From Pseudomonas sp. NFR16 (GTDB lineage Bacteria; Pseudomonadota; Gammaproteobacteria; Pseudomonadales; Pseudomonadaceae): a stretch of DNA of 64,000 nucleotides. The notes under the pieces are model-generated. The model did not search any database and was not told the DNA's origin. It saw only the letters and a list, made by a program, of their open reading frames with translations. The DNA lies in NCBI RefSeq assembly GCF_900108875.1, contig NZ_FNYJ01000002.1:655383-719382 (forward strand), in the 5' to 3' direction. Positions 55,704-64,000 of the stretch are shown here, piece after piece (the first letter of the stretch is position 1; each line of letters begins with the position of its first letter). The position numbers were made by a program, and so were the translations under genes.

Positions 55704-55848
55704 GAGCAAGAATGAACTCCGTGACCTTCAAATGGGTCGACTCGTCTAGCTGATTGTCTGTGGCTGGCATGTTGGCGACGCGTCGCCGCTATACAGCGCA
55801 GGTTCGAGCCGTTAACGTAAAGCAAAGCCGTTTATAGAGGAAGGACTC

Positions 55849-56286
55849 GTGGATTACTCGCTCTTAGTTTGGTTGCTGCCGACTATCGCCCTGATCGTTG
55901 GTGTCGCCATCGGTTTCTTCGTGGCGCGTGCGCTGCCCCATGCCGCGCCTAACAGCACTCAGCGCCAGCTGGATGACGTTCAGGAGCGTTTCGACAGATA
56001 TCAGAACGAGGTGGTCACTCACTTCAACAGCACGGCTAATCTGGTGCAAAAGCTGTCCCAGAGCTACCAGGATGTCCAGGAACACCTCGCCGAAGGCGCC
56101 GACCGTCTGGCGACCGACGACCTGACTCGCCAACGCCTGCTGGCTGCTTTGCACCCGGATGCGCTGCAGGCCCCGCGCGACCGCCTGACGCCGCCACGCA
56201 CAGCCGCCGAGCCGCCACGTGATTACGCGCCCAAGGCGCCAAACACGCCAGGCATGCTGGATGAGCATTACGGTTTGAAAAAGTAA
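55849..56286 (+). CDS. zapG: ZapG/YhcB-family membrane division protein (DUF1043)
   Basis: 145 aa from GTG 55849, with GAGGAAGG upstream. One N-terminal membrane helix (LLVWLLPTIALIVGVAIGFFVA) is followed by a long coiled coil (about 35-95) and a disordered Pro-rich tail (APRDRLTPPRTAAEPPRDYA). The E. coli relative YhcB joins envelope synthesis to division and is encoded next to zapE. Here zapE lies just beyond trpS. Followed by a strong terminator. Confidence 0.9.
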   Translation: MDYSLLVWLLPTIALIVGVAIGFFVARALPHAAPNSTQRQLDDVQERFDRYQNEVVTHFNSTANLVQKLSQSYQDVQEHLAEGADRLATDDLTRQRLLAALHPDALQAPRDRLTPPRTAAEPPRDYAPKAPNTPGMLDEHYGLKK

Positions 56287-56304
56287 TCGCAGACTTCCGA
56301 AACA

Positions 56305-56340
56305 GCCCGCCCCTGAAGCACTCAGCGGCGGGCTTTTTTA
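56305..56340 (+). terminator. Rho-independent terminator of zapG
   Basis: GCCCGCC (56305-56311) and GGCGGGC (56327-56333) form the stem, with a 15-base loop. TTTTTTA follows. It lies 19 bases past the zapG stop. Confidence 0.88.
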
Positions 56341-56396
56341 TGGCCAGCCAGGTGAGGGAAGCGGTTCACCCAACTACGACAGAAGCTGATGAACCT

Positions 56397-56589
56397 TGTA
56401 GGCGTGAGCCGAGTGTCTCCAATGCCCCTTTGATCTGCGGCGTAACACCCAACGCCTTCCCGGCTAAAGCCGGTCCTACAAAAAGCTTGCGGCGTCTGTA
56501 GGACTGGCTTTAGCCAGGAAGAGGCCGGTGCATGCGCTGGAGAGGCAGCGTCCGGAATTCAGTCTTCGCGAGCAAGCTCACGCCTACAG
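56397..56589 (+). repeat. Composite REP repeat, deleted copy C (about 193 bp)
   Basis: This has the left end (TGTAGGCGTGAGCC), the inverted type 2 pair (CCGGCTAAAGCCGGTCCTAC and its inverse with two changed bases) and the right end of copies A and B. The roughly 120 bases between linker x and linker y are missing. The join falls inside the related linker sequences (GCCGGTG...). It occupies the middle of the 384-base gap between zapG and cysNC, otherwise taken by two terminators. Confidence 0.8.
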
Positions 56590-56629
56590 TGCAATACTCG
56601 TAGGCCGTGACAAATCCGGTAAAAACAGA

Positions 56630-56653
56630 AAACCCGCCATCGCTGGCGGGTTT
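56630..56653. terminator. Terminator of cysNC
   Basis: AAACCCGCC, a six-base loop and GGCGGGTTT form a 9-base stem 17 bases past the cysNC stop. On the minus strand TTCTGTTTTT follows. Confidence 0.88.
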
Positions 56654-56670
56654 CATGTGCAGCCTGTGAC

Positions 56671-58569
56671 TCAGATCGCGCCGCGTGTGCGCAGTAGATC
56701 GAGCACTTGCTTGACGCTTTCTTCAACGTTCAGCGACTGAGTGTCGATCACAAGATCAGCATCCAGCGGCACGTCGTACGGGAAGGACTCGCCCGGAATA
56801 TTGTCCTTGTCCGCAGCGTAGAGGCCTTGAGGATCGCGTTCACGGCAGACCTGTGGCGAGGCCTGGACGTAAACGGTGATCAGGCGATCGCTGCCGATCA
56901 GGCTCTTCGCGTTCTCACGACCCGCTGCATCCGGAGCGACGAATGCCGCCAGTGTCAGCAGACCCGCTTCGTTGAACTGACGTGCGACGTGAGCGGCACG
57001 ACGCCAGTTCTCGGTGCGCCCGGCGCGATCCTGCGGCAAGCCCTTGTTCAGGTCATGGCGCAGATTCTGGCCATCCAGCACGAACACCGCGCGGCCCATG
57101 TCGAACAGCTTGCGCTCGACGGCATACGCCAGTGTGCTCTTGCCTGCGCCCGACAGGCCGCTGAACAGGACGGTGGCCGGTTTCTGACCGAAACGCTGCG
57201 CACGCTCCTCGACCGAGACATGGGCCAGTGCGCCGTGGTGCTGACCTGCGCCTGTCACAGTCGGTTTGGCGATGATCATGCCCGCTGCCACGGTGCCATT
57301 GGTCAAACGGTCAATGACGATGAATGCGCCGGTGGTGCGGTTGCTGTCATAGCCATCCAGCGCGATCGGAGCGTCGAGGCTGATCTTCACCCGGCCGATT
57401 TCATTGAGTTGCAACGAGCTGGCCGGGCCTTCTTCCAACGTGTTGACGTCAACGCGGTGGGTGATGCTGGCGATCGAACCTGGCACGTAGGAAGTCGCGC
57501 GCTTGATGTCGTACTTTTTGCCCGGAAGCATCGGCTCCTCGGCCATCCACACCAGCATCGCGTCGAAGGCGTCAGCCACCTGCGGGACGTTGTCGGCATG
57601 CACCAACAGGTCGCCACGGGAAATATCGATTTCGTCTTCCATGGTCAGCGTGACCGCCTGGCCCGGACCTGCGTGCTCCAGCTCGCCTTCGAACGTGACG
57701 ATGGATTTCACGCGGCTGCTCTTGCCCGACGGCAGCACAACCACTTCGTCGCCCTTGTGAACCACGCCACTGGCCAGCGTACCGGCAAAGCCACGGAAGT
57801 TCAGGTTGGGGCGGTTCACGTACTGCACCGGGAAGCGCAGATCGGAGAAATTGCGGTCGTTGGCGATCTCGACGGTCTCGAGAATCTCCATCAGCGACTT
57901 GCCGGTGTACCAAGGCGAACGCTCGCTCTTGTTTACCACGTTATCGCCCTTGAGCGCCGACATCGGCACGAATTCCATGGTGGTCGGCTTGAGCGAGATA
58001 CGCTCGGCGAACTTCAGGTAATCGGCCTTGATCTGCTCGAAGATGTTCTCATCGAAACCATTGAGGTCCATCTTGTTGATGGCGACCACGATGTGCTTGA
58101 TGCCCAGCAACGAGGCGATGTAGCTGTGGCGACGGGTCTGCGTCTGCACGCCATAACGGGCATCGACCAGGATGATCGCCAGGTCGCAGGTCGACGCACC
58201 GGTGGCCATGTTGCGGGTGTACTGCTCATGGCCGGGGGTGTCGGCGATGATGAATTTGCGTTTGGAGGTCGAGAAGTAGCGATAGGCGACATCGATGGTG
58301 ATGCCCTGCTCGCGCTCGGCCTGCAGGCCGTCGACCAGCAGCGCCAGGTCGACGTCATCGCCGGTGGTGCCGGACTTCTTCGAATCTCGGGTGATGGCTT
58401 CCAGATGGTCTTCGTAGATCATCTTGGAATCGTGCAGCAGACGACCGATCAACGTGCTCTTGCCGTCGTCGACGTTGCCACAGGTCAGAAAACGCAGCAT
58501 CTCCTTGCGTTCGTGCTGGCCCAGATAGGCGAGGATGTCCTCGCTGATCAATTCAGATTGATGGCTCAT
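56671..58569 (-). CDS. cysNC: Sulfate adenylyltransferase large subunit fused to APS kinase
   Basis: 632 aa from ATG 58569 ([20 protein letters not shown]). The N-terminal GTPase part (CysN, about 1-430) has [19 protein letters not shown] (G1), [13 protein letters not shown] (G3) and INKMDLNG (G4). It powers synthesis of APS together with CysD. The C-terminal part (about 445-632) is APS kinase (CysC) with [17 protein letters not shown] (Walker A), forming PAPS. The fusion is common in Pseudomonas. A heptad array begins only 14 bases upstream of the start, so the original cysD-cysNC junction has been altered. Confidence 0.98.
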   Translation of the reverse strand: MSHQSELISEDILAYLGQHERKEMLRFLTCGNVDDGKSTLIGRLLHDSKMIYEDHLEAITRDSKKSGTTGDDVDLALLVDGLQAEREQGITIDVAYRYFSTSKRKFIIADTPGHEQYTRNMATGASTCDLAIILVDARYGVQTQTRRHSYIASLLGIKHIVVAINKMDLNGFDENIFEQIKADYLKFAERISLKPTTMEFVPMSALKGDNVVNKSERSPWYTGKSLMEILETVEIANDRNFSDLRFPVQYVNRPNLNFRGFAGTLASGVVHKGDEVVVLPSGKSSRVKSIVTFEGELEHAGPGQAVTLTMEDEIDISRGDLLVHADNVPQVADAFDAMLVWMAEEPMLPGKKYDIKRATSYVPGSIASITHRVDVNTLEEGPASSLQLNEIGRVKISLDAPIALDGYDSNRTTGAFIVIDRLTNGTVAAGMIIAKPTVTGAGQHHGALAHVSVEERAQRFGQKPATVLFSGLSGAGKSTLAYAVERKLFDMGRAVFVLDGQNLRHDLNKGLPQDRAGRTENWRRAAHVARQFNEAGLLTLAAFVAPDAAGRENAKSLIGSDRLITVYVQASPQVCRERDPQGLYAADKDNIPGESFPYDVPLDADLVIDTQSLNVEESVKQVLDLLRTRGAI

Positions 58570-58582
58570 TGCATTCAGGCTC

Positions 58583-58610
58583 CAAGCTGTAAGCTTCAAG
58601 CGGTAAGCTC
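58583..58610. repeat. Heptad array, left arm of the IVP element
   Basis: Four consecutive 7-base units: CAAGCTG, TAAGCTT, CAAGCGG, TAAGCTC (pattern YAAGCNN). The central part (58590-58609) is complementary, with about three mismatches in 20, to 58993-59012 on the other side of the four-helix-bundle gene. The two arrays therefore act as inverted ends of a unit of about 430 bases. Confidence 0.75.
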
Positions 58611-58622
58611 GTCGGCGTACAG

Positions 58623-58964
58623 CTAGTCAGAAATTCTATTAATCAACCCACTGAGCATCTTTGAAATCTCGCGGGTTTCATTTATCCAGCGGTCAGCCAG
58701 CAATGCCGGTATGTAACCGATCTCACCACCTATCATGATCTGCGTTCGCAACTCCCCACAGGAAGCTTTGGCAATCGACAGAAAACGACGCTTTTCCGTG
58801 TTGGTGAAACGCTCCATACCTTCGGCGATATTGCTGGGAACAGAGAGTCCGGAGCGCGTGATCTGACTCTTGAAAGCCACATCACCACAGTTGGCGAGCT
58901 CCTTGTAGAGGCTTACCGCCAACGCCTTTGCTCTCTGCCAAACCAGAAGTTTCTCGAAGTCCAT
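58623..58964 (-). CDS. Four-helix-bundle protein, S23/IVP (23S intervening-sequence protein) family
   Basis: 113 aa. The first residues [20 protein letters not shown] match the family opening (FE.L.VWQ.A..L....Y). [19 protein letters not shown] near residue 40 is the family hallmark. The rest is helical ([20 protein letters not shown]). Such proteins occur in intervening sequences of 23S rRNA genes and are related to Avd of diversity-generating retroelements. Their function is unknown. No clear ribosome site precedes the ATG. By hand count GC is about 51% over 58621-58920 (40% in the first 60), against about 60% in the cys genes. It interrupts cysD-cysNC and is bracketed by inverted heptad arrays. 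Confidence 0.9.
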   Translation of the reverse strand: MDFEKLLVWQRAKALAVSLYKELANCGDVAFKSQITRSGLSVPSNIAEGMERFTNTEKRRFLSIAKASCGELRTQIMIGGEIGYIPALLADRWINETREISKMLSGLINRISD

Positions 58965-58986
58965 TTCGATCGCCCGCTGTTGATTC

Positions 58987-59014
58987 GCTTGCAGCTTGCC
59001 GCTTGAAACTTGGC
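58987..59014. repeat. Heptad array, right arm of the IVP element
   Basis: Four consecutive 7-base units: GCTTGCA, GCTTGCC, GCTTGAA, ACTTGGC (pattern GCTTGNN), the complement of the left-hand pattern. The array ends nine bases before the cysD stop codon. Confidence 0.75.
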
Positions 59015-59022
59015 GCTGTCCC

Positions 59023-59940
59023 TCAGAAATAACCCTGACGTTTCTTTTCTTCCATGGAGCCGGCGCCGTCGTGATCGATGACCCGGCCCTGGCGCTCGGA
59101 AGTTCGCGTCAGGAGCATTTCCTGAATGATGTCGGTAAGGCTGGTGGCCTCGGACTCGACAGCGCCCGTCAACGGGTAGTCACCCAGTGTGCGGAAACGG
59201 ACTTTCTTCTTGACGATGCGTTTCTTGTCTTCGTCAGACAGATGATTACGCAAGCGATCGTCGTCGATCATGATCCATGTGCCATTCATCTCGATGACTT
59301 CACGCTCGGCGGCGAAGTAGAGCGGCACGATCGGGATGCCTTCCAGATAGATGTACTGCCAGATGTCCAGCTCGGTCCAGTTGGAAAGCGGGAACACGCG
59401 GATCGACTCGCCTTTGTTGACGTTGCCGTTGTACACGTTCCACAGCTCTGGGCGCTGGTTTTTCGGGTCCCAGCGATGCTTACTGTCGCGGAAGGAATAC
59501 ACGCGCTCTTTGGCGCGAGACTTCTCTTCGTCACGACGTGCGCCACCGAAGGCGGCATCGAAACCGTGCTTGTCCAGGGCCTGCTTCAGGCCTTCGGTTT
59601 TCATGATGTCCGTGTGCTTGGCACTGCCGTGGGTCAGCGGGTTGATGCCCTGCGCGACGCCGTCCGGGTTGATGTGGACGATCAGATCCAGGCCCATGTC
59701 CTCGACCATCTGGTCGCGGAAACGATACATTTCCTGGAATTTCCAGCGGGTATCGACGTGCATGACCGGGAACGGCAGCTTGCCCGGGAAGAACGCCTTG
59801 CGCGCCAGGTGCAGCATCACGGCGGAATCTTTACCGACGGAGTACAGCATCACCGGGTTATCGAACTCGGCGGCGACCTCGCGGATGATGTGGATGCTTT
59901 CCGCCTCCAGCTGTTTCAGATGCGTCAGTTTGTCGACCAT
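59023..59940 (-). CDS. cysD: Sulfate adenylyltransferase small subunit CysD
   Basis: 305 aa. CysD joins AMP to sulfate, forming APS, in a complex with the GTPase CysN. The PP-loop is [20 protein letters not shown] (near residue 30). Further conserved stretches are [35 protein letters not shown] and [36 protein letters not shown] is near the C terminus. The gap to cysNC is 453 bases because of the inserted IVP unit, where related genomes have a short junction. Confidence 0.98.
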   Translation of the reverse strand: MVDKLTHLKQLEAESIHIIREVAAEFDNPVMLYSVGKDSAVMLHLARKAFFPGKLPFPVMHVDTRWKFQEMYRFRDQMVEDMGLDLIVHINPDGVAQGINPLTHGSAKHTDIMKTEGLKQALDKHGFDAAFGGARRDEEKSRAKERVYSFRDSKHRWDPKNQRPELWNVYNGNVNKGESIRVFPLSNWTELDIWQYIYLEGIPIVPLYFAAEREVIEMNGTWIMIDDDRLRNHLSDEDKKRIVKKKVRFRTLGDYPLTGAVESEATSLTDIIQEMLLTRTSERQGRVIDHDGAGSMEEKKRQGYF

Positions 59941-60033
59941 GGTTACTCACGGGATAACGTACATTATGGAGAGCCTGCGGGCTCTATCGAGCGAGGCACT
60001 TTATCATGGGGCCTGATTCTATTCAGTTGGCGG

Positions 60034-60054
60034 GTTAGATCGAAACGATCTAAC
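60034..60054. promoter_or_regulatory. Perfect palindrome upstream of cysD
   Basis: GTTAGATCG, AAA, CGATCTAAC: 9-base arms around three bases. It lies 94 bases upstream of cysD and 43 bases past the nif3 stop. No T-run follows, so it looks more like a protein-binding site than a terminator. The binding protein is not known. A smaller hairpin (GAGCC/GGCTC) is in the cysD leader at 59971-59984. Confidence 0.5.
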
Positions 60055-60096
60055 GATATAGCTCACTCTTTGGACCGCCTGCCCTGCCTCGCCGGT

Positions 60097-60855
60097 TCAG
60101 ATCGGATTGGGACAGTCGATGAACAGATGTTCAAGCGCGAAGCGCCGCGCCAGATAGTCTCCCAGTGCCTGCACGCCATAGCGCTCGGTGGCGTGATGGC
60201 CGGCCGCAATGAAGCTGATGTCGTTTTCACGGGCGCTGTGAAAAGTCTGCTCCGATGCCTCGCCGCTCAGGTAGAGGTCCACCCCGGCCAGCACGGCCTG
60301 ATCAATGTAGCCCTGCCCGCCTCCGGTGCACCAGCCGACGCGGCGGATCATCTCACTGCCCTCGATCAGCAAGGGCTCGCGGCCCAGCGCCGACTGTACG
60401 CGATGGGCGAAGTCGCGCGGGGTCATCGGCTCGGACAACGACCCGACCAGACCGACGATGCGCGGATTGTCCGGATCGAGTGGCCCTTCGACCGTAATGT
60501 CCAGTTGCCGGGCAAGCTGCACGTTATTGCCCACTTCAGGGTGCAGATCCAGCGGCAGGTGATACGCCAGCAAGCTGATGTCGTGTTTGAGCAGCGTCTT
60601 CAGGCGGCGCTGCTTCATGCCGGTGATGCAGGGATTTTCGCCTTTCCAGAAATAGCCGTGGTGGACCAGAATCAAGTCGGCGCTGGCCTCCACGGCTGCG
60701 TCCAGCAACGCCTGGCTGGCAGTGACACCGGAGACGATGCGGGTGACCTGCGGGCGACCTTCGACCTGCAATCCGTTAGGGCAATAATCCTGTACCCGGG
60801 CGCTACTCAGATAGCGGTCCGCTTCTTCGACCAGAGTGCTCAGCGCGACGGCCAT
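60097..60855 (-). CDS. Nif3-like dinuclear metal-binding protein (YbgI family)
   Basis: 252 aa. Nif3/YbgI proteins form toroidal hexamers with a two-metal site and are often named GTP cyclohydrolase 1 type 2. The true reaction is unsettled. Metal ligands are in LILVHHGYFWKGE (HH near residue 64), AYHLPLDLHPEVGNNVQLAR (near residue 96) and the C-terminal FIAAGHHATERYGVQALGDY. GWCTGGGQGYIDQAVLAGVD is another family block. Divergent from algW. Confidence 0.93.
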   Translation of the reverse strand: MAVALSTLVEEADRYLSSARVQDYCPNGLQVEGRPQVTRIVSGVTASQALLDAAVEASADLILVHHGYFWKGENPCITGMKQRRLKTLLKHDISLLAYHLPLDLHPEVGNNVQLARQLDITVEGPLDPDNPRIVGLVGSLSEPMTPRDFAHRVQSALGREPLLIEGSEMIRRVGWCTGGGQGYIDQAVLAGVDLYLSGEASEQTFHSARENDISFIAAGHHATERYGVQALGDYLARRFALEHLFIDCPNPI

Positions 60856-60897
60856 AAAAGTCTCCTAAATATGCAGTTCAGACCGGTCCGGTCCTCG

Positions 60898-60903
60898 TAT
60901 AAT
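60898..60903 (+). promoter_or_regulatory. -10 box of the algW promoter
   Basis: A perfect TATAAT lies 52 bases before the algW start. The -35 partner is weak: TTCAGA at 60877-60882 has spacing 15. Confidence 0.6.
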
Positions 60904-60954
60904 GCCCGCCATTATGGCGCAGGTGATGCGCATCTACTCTCAGGACTCTGCTCA

Positions 60955-62121
60955 ATGTTCAAAGCGCTGCGTTTTCTCGGCTGGCCATTGCTCGCTGGTG
61001 TGCTTATCGCTTTACTGATTATCCAGCGCTTCCCGCAGTGGGTCGGGCTTCCCAGCCAGGACGTCAATCTGCAGCAGGCACCTCAGACGGCTTTCATCCA
61101 GCAAGGGCCGGTGTCTTACGCCGACGCCGTCAGCAGCGCCGCGCCGGCGGTGGCCAATCTGTACACGACCAAAATGGTCAACAACAAGCCCAACCATCCG
61201 CTGTTCGAGGACCCGCAATTCCGGCGTTTCTTCGGCGACAATTTGCCCAAGCAGCGACGCATGGAGTCGAGCCTGGGTTCGGCAGTGATCATGAGCCCTG
61301 AAGGCTATCTGCTGACCAACAACCACGTGACCTCGGGCGCCGACCAGATCGTGGTGGCGCTCAAGGACGGTCGCGAAACCATCGCCCGGGTCATCGGCAG
61401 TGACCCTGAAACCGACCTCGCCGTTCTCAAGATCGATCTGAAAAACCTGCCATCCATCACCCTCGGCAGCTCCGACAGCATTCGCATCGGCGACGTTGCG
61501 CTGGCGATCGGCAACCCGTTCGGGGTCGGCCAGACGGTGACCATGGGCATCATCAGCGCCACGGGCCGCAATCAACTGGGCCTCAATACCTACGAAGACT
61601 TCATTCAGACCGACGCCGCGATCAACCCCGGTAACTCGGGCGGCGCGCTGGTGGACGCCAACGGCAACCTGACCGGCATCAACACGGCGATTTTTTCCAA
61701 GTCTGGCGGCTCACAAGGTATCGGTTTCGCTATACCCACCAAGCTTGCGCTTGAAGTCATGAAGTCGATCATCGAGCACGGCCAGGTGATTCGCGGATGG
61801 CTGGGCATCGAGGTTCAACCGCTAACCCAGGAACTGGCTGAGTCCTTCGGCTTGAAAGACCGCCCTGGCATCGTGGTGGCAGGCATTTTCCGCGACGGGC
61901 CAGCGCAGAAGGCAGGTTTGCAACTGGGTGACGTGATTCTGAGCATCAACGGCGAACCGGCCGGTGACGGCCGCAAGTCGATGAATCAGGTTGCTCGGAC
62001 CAAACCGACTGACAAAATTGCGATTCAAGTCATGCGTAACGGCAAGGAATTGAAGCTGATGGCGGAAGTGGGACTGCGTCCGCCACAGACGCCGGCCCCT
62101 GCGCCTGCCGCTGAGGATTAA
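60955..62121 (+). CDS. algW: Periplasmic envelope-stress protease AlgW (DegS type)
   Basis: 388 aa from ATG 60955. A much longer upstream frame crosses nif3 and cysD antisense and is not real. An N-terminal membrane anchor (FLGWPLLAGVLIALLIIQ) holds the protease in the periplasm. The trypsin-like triad is His in LLTNNHVTSG (near residue 123), Asp in DPETDLAVLKI (near 153) and Ser in INPGNSGGALVD (near 227). One C-terminal PDZ domain (about 280-375, GWLGIEVQPL, AGLQLGDVILSING) reads peptide tails of misfolded porins. In P. aeruginosa AlgW cuts MucA and frees the sigma factor AlgU. Confidence 0.96.
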   Translation: MFKALRFLGWPLLAGVLIALLIIQRFPQWVGLPSQDVNLQQAPQTAFIQQGPVSYADAVSSAAPAVANLYTTKMVNNKPNHPLFEDPQFRRFFGDNLPKQRRMESSLGSAVIMSPEGYLLTNNHVTSGADQIVVALKDGRETIARVIGSDPETDLAVLKIDLKNLPSITLGSSDSIRIGDVALAIGNPFGVGQTVTMGIISATGRNQLGLNTYEDFIQTDAAINPGNSGGALVDANGNLTGINTAIFSKSGGSQGIGFAIPTKLALEVMKSIIEHGQVIRGWLGIEVQPLTQELAESFGLKDRPGIVVAGIFRDGPAQKAGLQLGDVILSINGEPAGDGRKSMNQVARTKPTDKIAIQVMRNGKELKLMAEVGLRPPQTPAPAPAAED

Positions 62122-62175
62122 GCTTCACAGGCGGTGTGCCGGCAAGCCGATTGCTGCCGGACCGCCGCGGCCAAC

Positions 62176-62263
62176 GGTAGGAGCGCTTGTCCGCGATCGC
62201 GTTCGGTCAGGCAACATACGAGCTATTGACCCACCGCAGCCGCGGGCAAGCGCGCTCCTGCAA
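62176..62263. repeat. Type 1 REP inverted pair between algW and hisC
   Basis: GGTAGGAGCGCTTGTCCGCG and the inverted CGCGGGCAAGCGCGCTCCTG enclose about 45 bases. The left core has lost a few bases. It lies between convergent ends, like the other pairs. Confidence 0.83.
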
Positions 62264-62270
62264 TAAATCG

Positions 62271-63323
62271 CTACAACGCTCCCAACGCATCCACCAGCGC
62301 CTGATTCTGCTCGGGCGTGCCGATGGTGATGCGCAGGAATTGCGCAATGCGTGCCTGCTTGAAGTGTCGAACGATCACGCCCTGCTCTCGCACTTTGGCC
62401 GCAAGGCCCGCTGCGTCGTGCTGCGGGTGGCGAGCGAAAATGAAATTCGCCGCTGACGGCAGGACTTCGAAGCCCTTGGCTTCCAGTTGCTCGACCAGAC
62501 GCTCGCGACTGTCGATCACCCGCTTGCAAGTGCTCTGGAAATACTCGCGATCGTCGAACGCAGCCGCTGCACCGACGATCGCCATGCGGTCGAGCGGGTA
62601 GGAGTTGAAGCTGTTCTTGACCCTTTCCAGCGCCTCGATCAGGTCGGGATGACCGACTGCGAGACCGACGCGCAGTCCGGCCAGCGAGCGTGACTTCGAG
62701 AGCGTCTGCGTGACCAGCAGGTTGGGGTAGCGGCTGATCAGACTGATCGCCGTCTCACCGCCGAAATCGATGTAGGCCTCATCGACAATCACCACCGAAT
62801 CCGGACTGGATCTGACGATTTGCTCCACCGCATCCAGCGCCAGCAGGCACCCGGTCGGTGCGTTAGGGTTCGGGAAAATGATGCCGCCATTCGGGCGGGC
62901 GTAATCTTCGACACGGATCTGGAACTGCTCATCCAACGCGATGGCTTCGTATTCGACGCCATACAAACCGCAGTACACCGGGTAAAAGCTGTAGCTGATG
63001 TCCGGGAACAGCAACGGCTTGTCGTGCTTGAAGAAAGCGTTGTAAGCGTGTGCCAGCACCTCGTCGGAGCCGTTGCCCAGAAACACGTGGCTGGCTTCAA
63101 CACCGTAGTAGCGGGCGACCGCCTGCTTGAGCAGGTCGCTGTTGGGGTCCGGGTAAAGACGCAGGTTGTCGTTGACCTCGGCGCGCATGGCTTCGATCGC
63201 TTTCGGCGACGGCCCGTACGGGTTCTCGTTGGTGTTGAGTTTCACCAGTTTGGTCAGCTTCGGCTGCTCACCGGGCACGTACGGCACCAGATCGTTGACG
63301 AAGGGACTCCAGAATTTACTCAT
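62271..63323 (-). CDS. hisC: Histidinol-phosphate aminotransferase
   Basis: 350 aa from ATG 63323 ([20 protein letters not shown]). It uses pyridoxal phosphate to make histidinol phosphate in histidine synthesis. [19 protein letters not shown] is the substrate arm. [13 protein letters not shown] holds the phosphate site, [10 protein letters not shown] is the Asn contact, [12 protein letters not shown] has the Asp, and [17 protein letters not shown] carries the Schiff-base Lys near residue 209. It follows hisD with a one-base gap, so the two are coupled. Confidence 0.97.
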   Translation of the reverse strand: MSKFWSPFVNDLVPYVPGEQPKLTKLVKLNTNENPYGPSPKAIEAMRAEVNDNLRLYPDPNSDLLKQAVARYYGVEASHVFLGNGSDEVLAHAYNAFFKHDKPLLFPDISYSFYPVYCGLYGVEYEAIALDEQFQIRVEDYARPNGGIIFPNPNAPTGCLLALDAVEQIVRSSPDSVVIVDEAYIDFGGETAISLISRYPNLLVTQTLSKSRSLAGLRVGLAVGHPDLIEALERVKNSFNSYPLDRMAIVGAAAAFDDREYFQSTCKRVIDSRERLVEQLEAKGFEVLPSAANFIFARHPQHDAAGLAAKVREQGVIVRHFKQARIAQFLRITIGTPEQNQALVDALGAL

Positions 63324-63324
63324 G

Positions 63325-64000
63325 TCAGTTGCCTTCCTGATTGTTGTCGACGATCCGGTATTCAGCGCTGCGCGCATGAGCGGTCAGGGATTCGCCACGC
63401 GCCAGCACCGACGCGGTCTTGCCCAGCTCGGACGCGCCTTGCTCGGAGCAGAAAATGATGGAGGAGCGTTTTTGGAAGTCGTAAACACCCAGCGGCGAGG
63501 AGAACCGCGCAGTGCCCGAGGTCGGCAGCACGTGGTTGGGGCCTGCGCAGTAATCGCCCAGCGCCTCGGAGGTGTGACGCCCCATGAAGATGGCGCCGGC
63601 ATGACGAATCTGCGGCAGCCACGCCTCCGGGTTCGCGACCGACAGCTCCAGGTGCTCGGGTGCGATGCGGTTGGCGACCTCAATGGCCTGGGTCATGTCC
63701 GCCACTTTGATCAGCGCACCACGACCATTGATGGACGTATTGATGATCTCGGCGCGTTCCATGGTCGGCATCAGCCTGGCAATGCTCGCCGCTACCTGGT
63801 CCAGAAATTCGGCGTCCGGGCTGACCAGAATCGCCTGGGCGTCTTCGTCGTGCTCGGCCTGGGAGAACAGGTCCATGGCGATCCAGTCCGGATCGGTCTG
63901 ACCGTCGCACACCACAAGAATTTCCGAAGGGCCGGCAATCATGTCGATACCCACTTGACCAAACACGTGACGCTTGGCCGTCGCGACATAGATGTTGCCC
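63325..64000 (-). CDS. hisD: Histidinol dehydrogenase, 3' part
   Basis: Partial: about 224 codons up to the right edge, the N-terminal half lying outside. HisD oxidises histidinol to histidine in two NAD-dependent steps with a zinc ion. Visible are [40 protein letters not shown] (family signature with zinc-site Gln and His), [20 protein letters not shown] (catalytic Glu-His region) and [19 protein letters not shown]. The end is [11 protein letters not shown], one base before hisC. Confidence 0.97.
   Translation of the reverse strand, partial: GNIYVATAKRHVFGQVGIDMIAGPSEILVVCDGQTDPDWIAMDLFSQAEHDEDAQAILVSPDAEFLDQVAASIARLMPTMERAEIINTSINGRGALIKVADMTQAIEVANRIAPEHLELSVANPEAWLPQIRHAGAIFMGRHTSEALGDYCAGPNHVLPTSGTARFSSPLGVYDFQKRSSIIFCSEQGASELGKTASVLARGESLTAHARSAEYRIVDNNQEGN

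Noticed and set aside
58996..62121. 1041-codon open frame ending in algW
   Set aside because: The last 388 codons are AlgW. The upstream part is antisense to cysD and nif3, and AlgW has its own start, anchor helix and -10 box.

Overview
The window is a stretch of core chromosome from a Pseudomonas, most likely of the fluorescens/syringae side of the genus. The evidence is the gene order, which follows the P. aeruginosa PAO1 interval from groEL to hisD as I remember it, the protein sequences, GC of roughly 60%, and intergenic REP elements of the Pseudomonas type. Almost every gene is recognisable. I see no phage, plasmid, insertion sequence, CRISPR array, rRNA or tRNA. The accessory content sits in the intergenic repeats and in one small inserted gene.

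Layout. 1-9660: end of a PAP2 phosphatase gene, groES-groEL with a heat-shock promoter and structured leader, fxsA, a hugZ-like haem gene with a candidate Fur box, a DUF481 outer-membrane protein, an alkyltransferase-like DNA-repair protein, ampG, mscS and yajQ. 9833-20169: panE, a sensor histidine kinase, a PduO-type cobalamin adenosyltransferase, a Nudix-ThiE fusion, a glutathione transferase, argJ, secA and dciA. 20356-38174: lpxC and the complete division and cell wall (dcw) cluster, all on the minus strand. In order of transcription it is mraZ-rsmH-ftsL-ftsI-murE-murF-mraY-murD-ftsW-murG-murC-ddlB-ftsQ-ftsA-ftsZ, then lpxC, with most genes overlapping by 1-14 bases. 38482-43586: the RNase P RNA gene, rsmI, and divergently lpoA-yraN-diaA/gmhA-dolP. 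43751-48713: sspA-sspB, the cytochrome bc1 operon petABC, and rplM-rpsI. 48954-56286: a Tas-type aldo/keto reductase, an acyl-CoA dehydrogenase, a GlxA-type regulator, zapE, trpS, a hydrolase and zapG. 56671-64000: cysNC and cysD split by a four-helix-bundle gene, a Nif3-family gene, algW, hisC and the 3' part of hisD.

How the genes work together. The dcw cluster and lpxC supply peptidoglycan precursors, lipid A and the divisome. LpoA, AmpG, ZapE, ZapG, DolP and AlgW serve the same envelope. AmpG recycles muropeptides, and AlgW monitors the periplasm. CysD and CysNC activate sulfate. PetABC is the bc1 respiratory complex. SspA and SspB link transcription and ClpXP proteolysis.

Most unusual items. 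(i) A 113-aa S23/IVP-type four-helix-bundle gene lies between cysD and cysNC. It is flanked by inverted arrays of a 7-base motif, and the whole looks like a small mobile unit. (ii) A composite repeat of about 313 bases, made of two REP families plus duplicated linkers, occurs in inverted full-length copies at 313-625 and 4571-4884 and as a deleted copy at 56397-56589. (iii) An 85-base nested inverted repeat lies beside the first copy. (iv) Several proteins have changed key residues or added domains: the ThiE-like half of the Nudix fusion, the TrpS tail and the acyl-CoA dehydrogenase.
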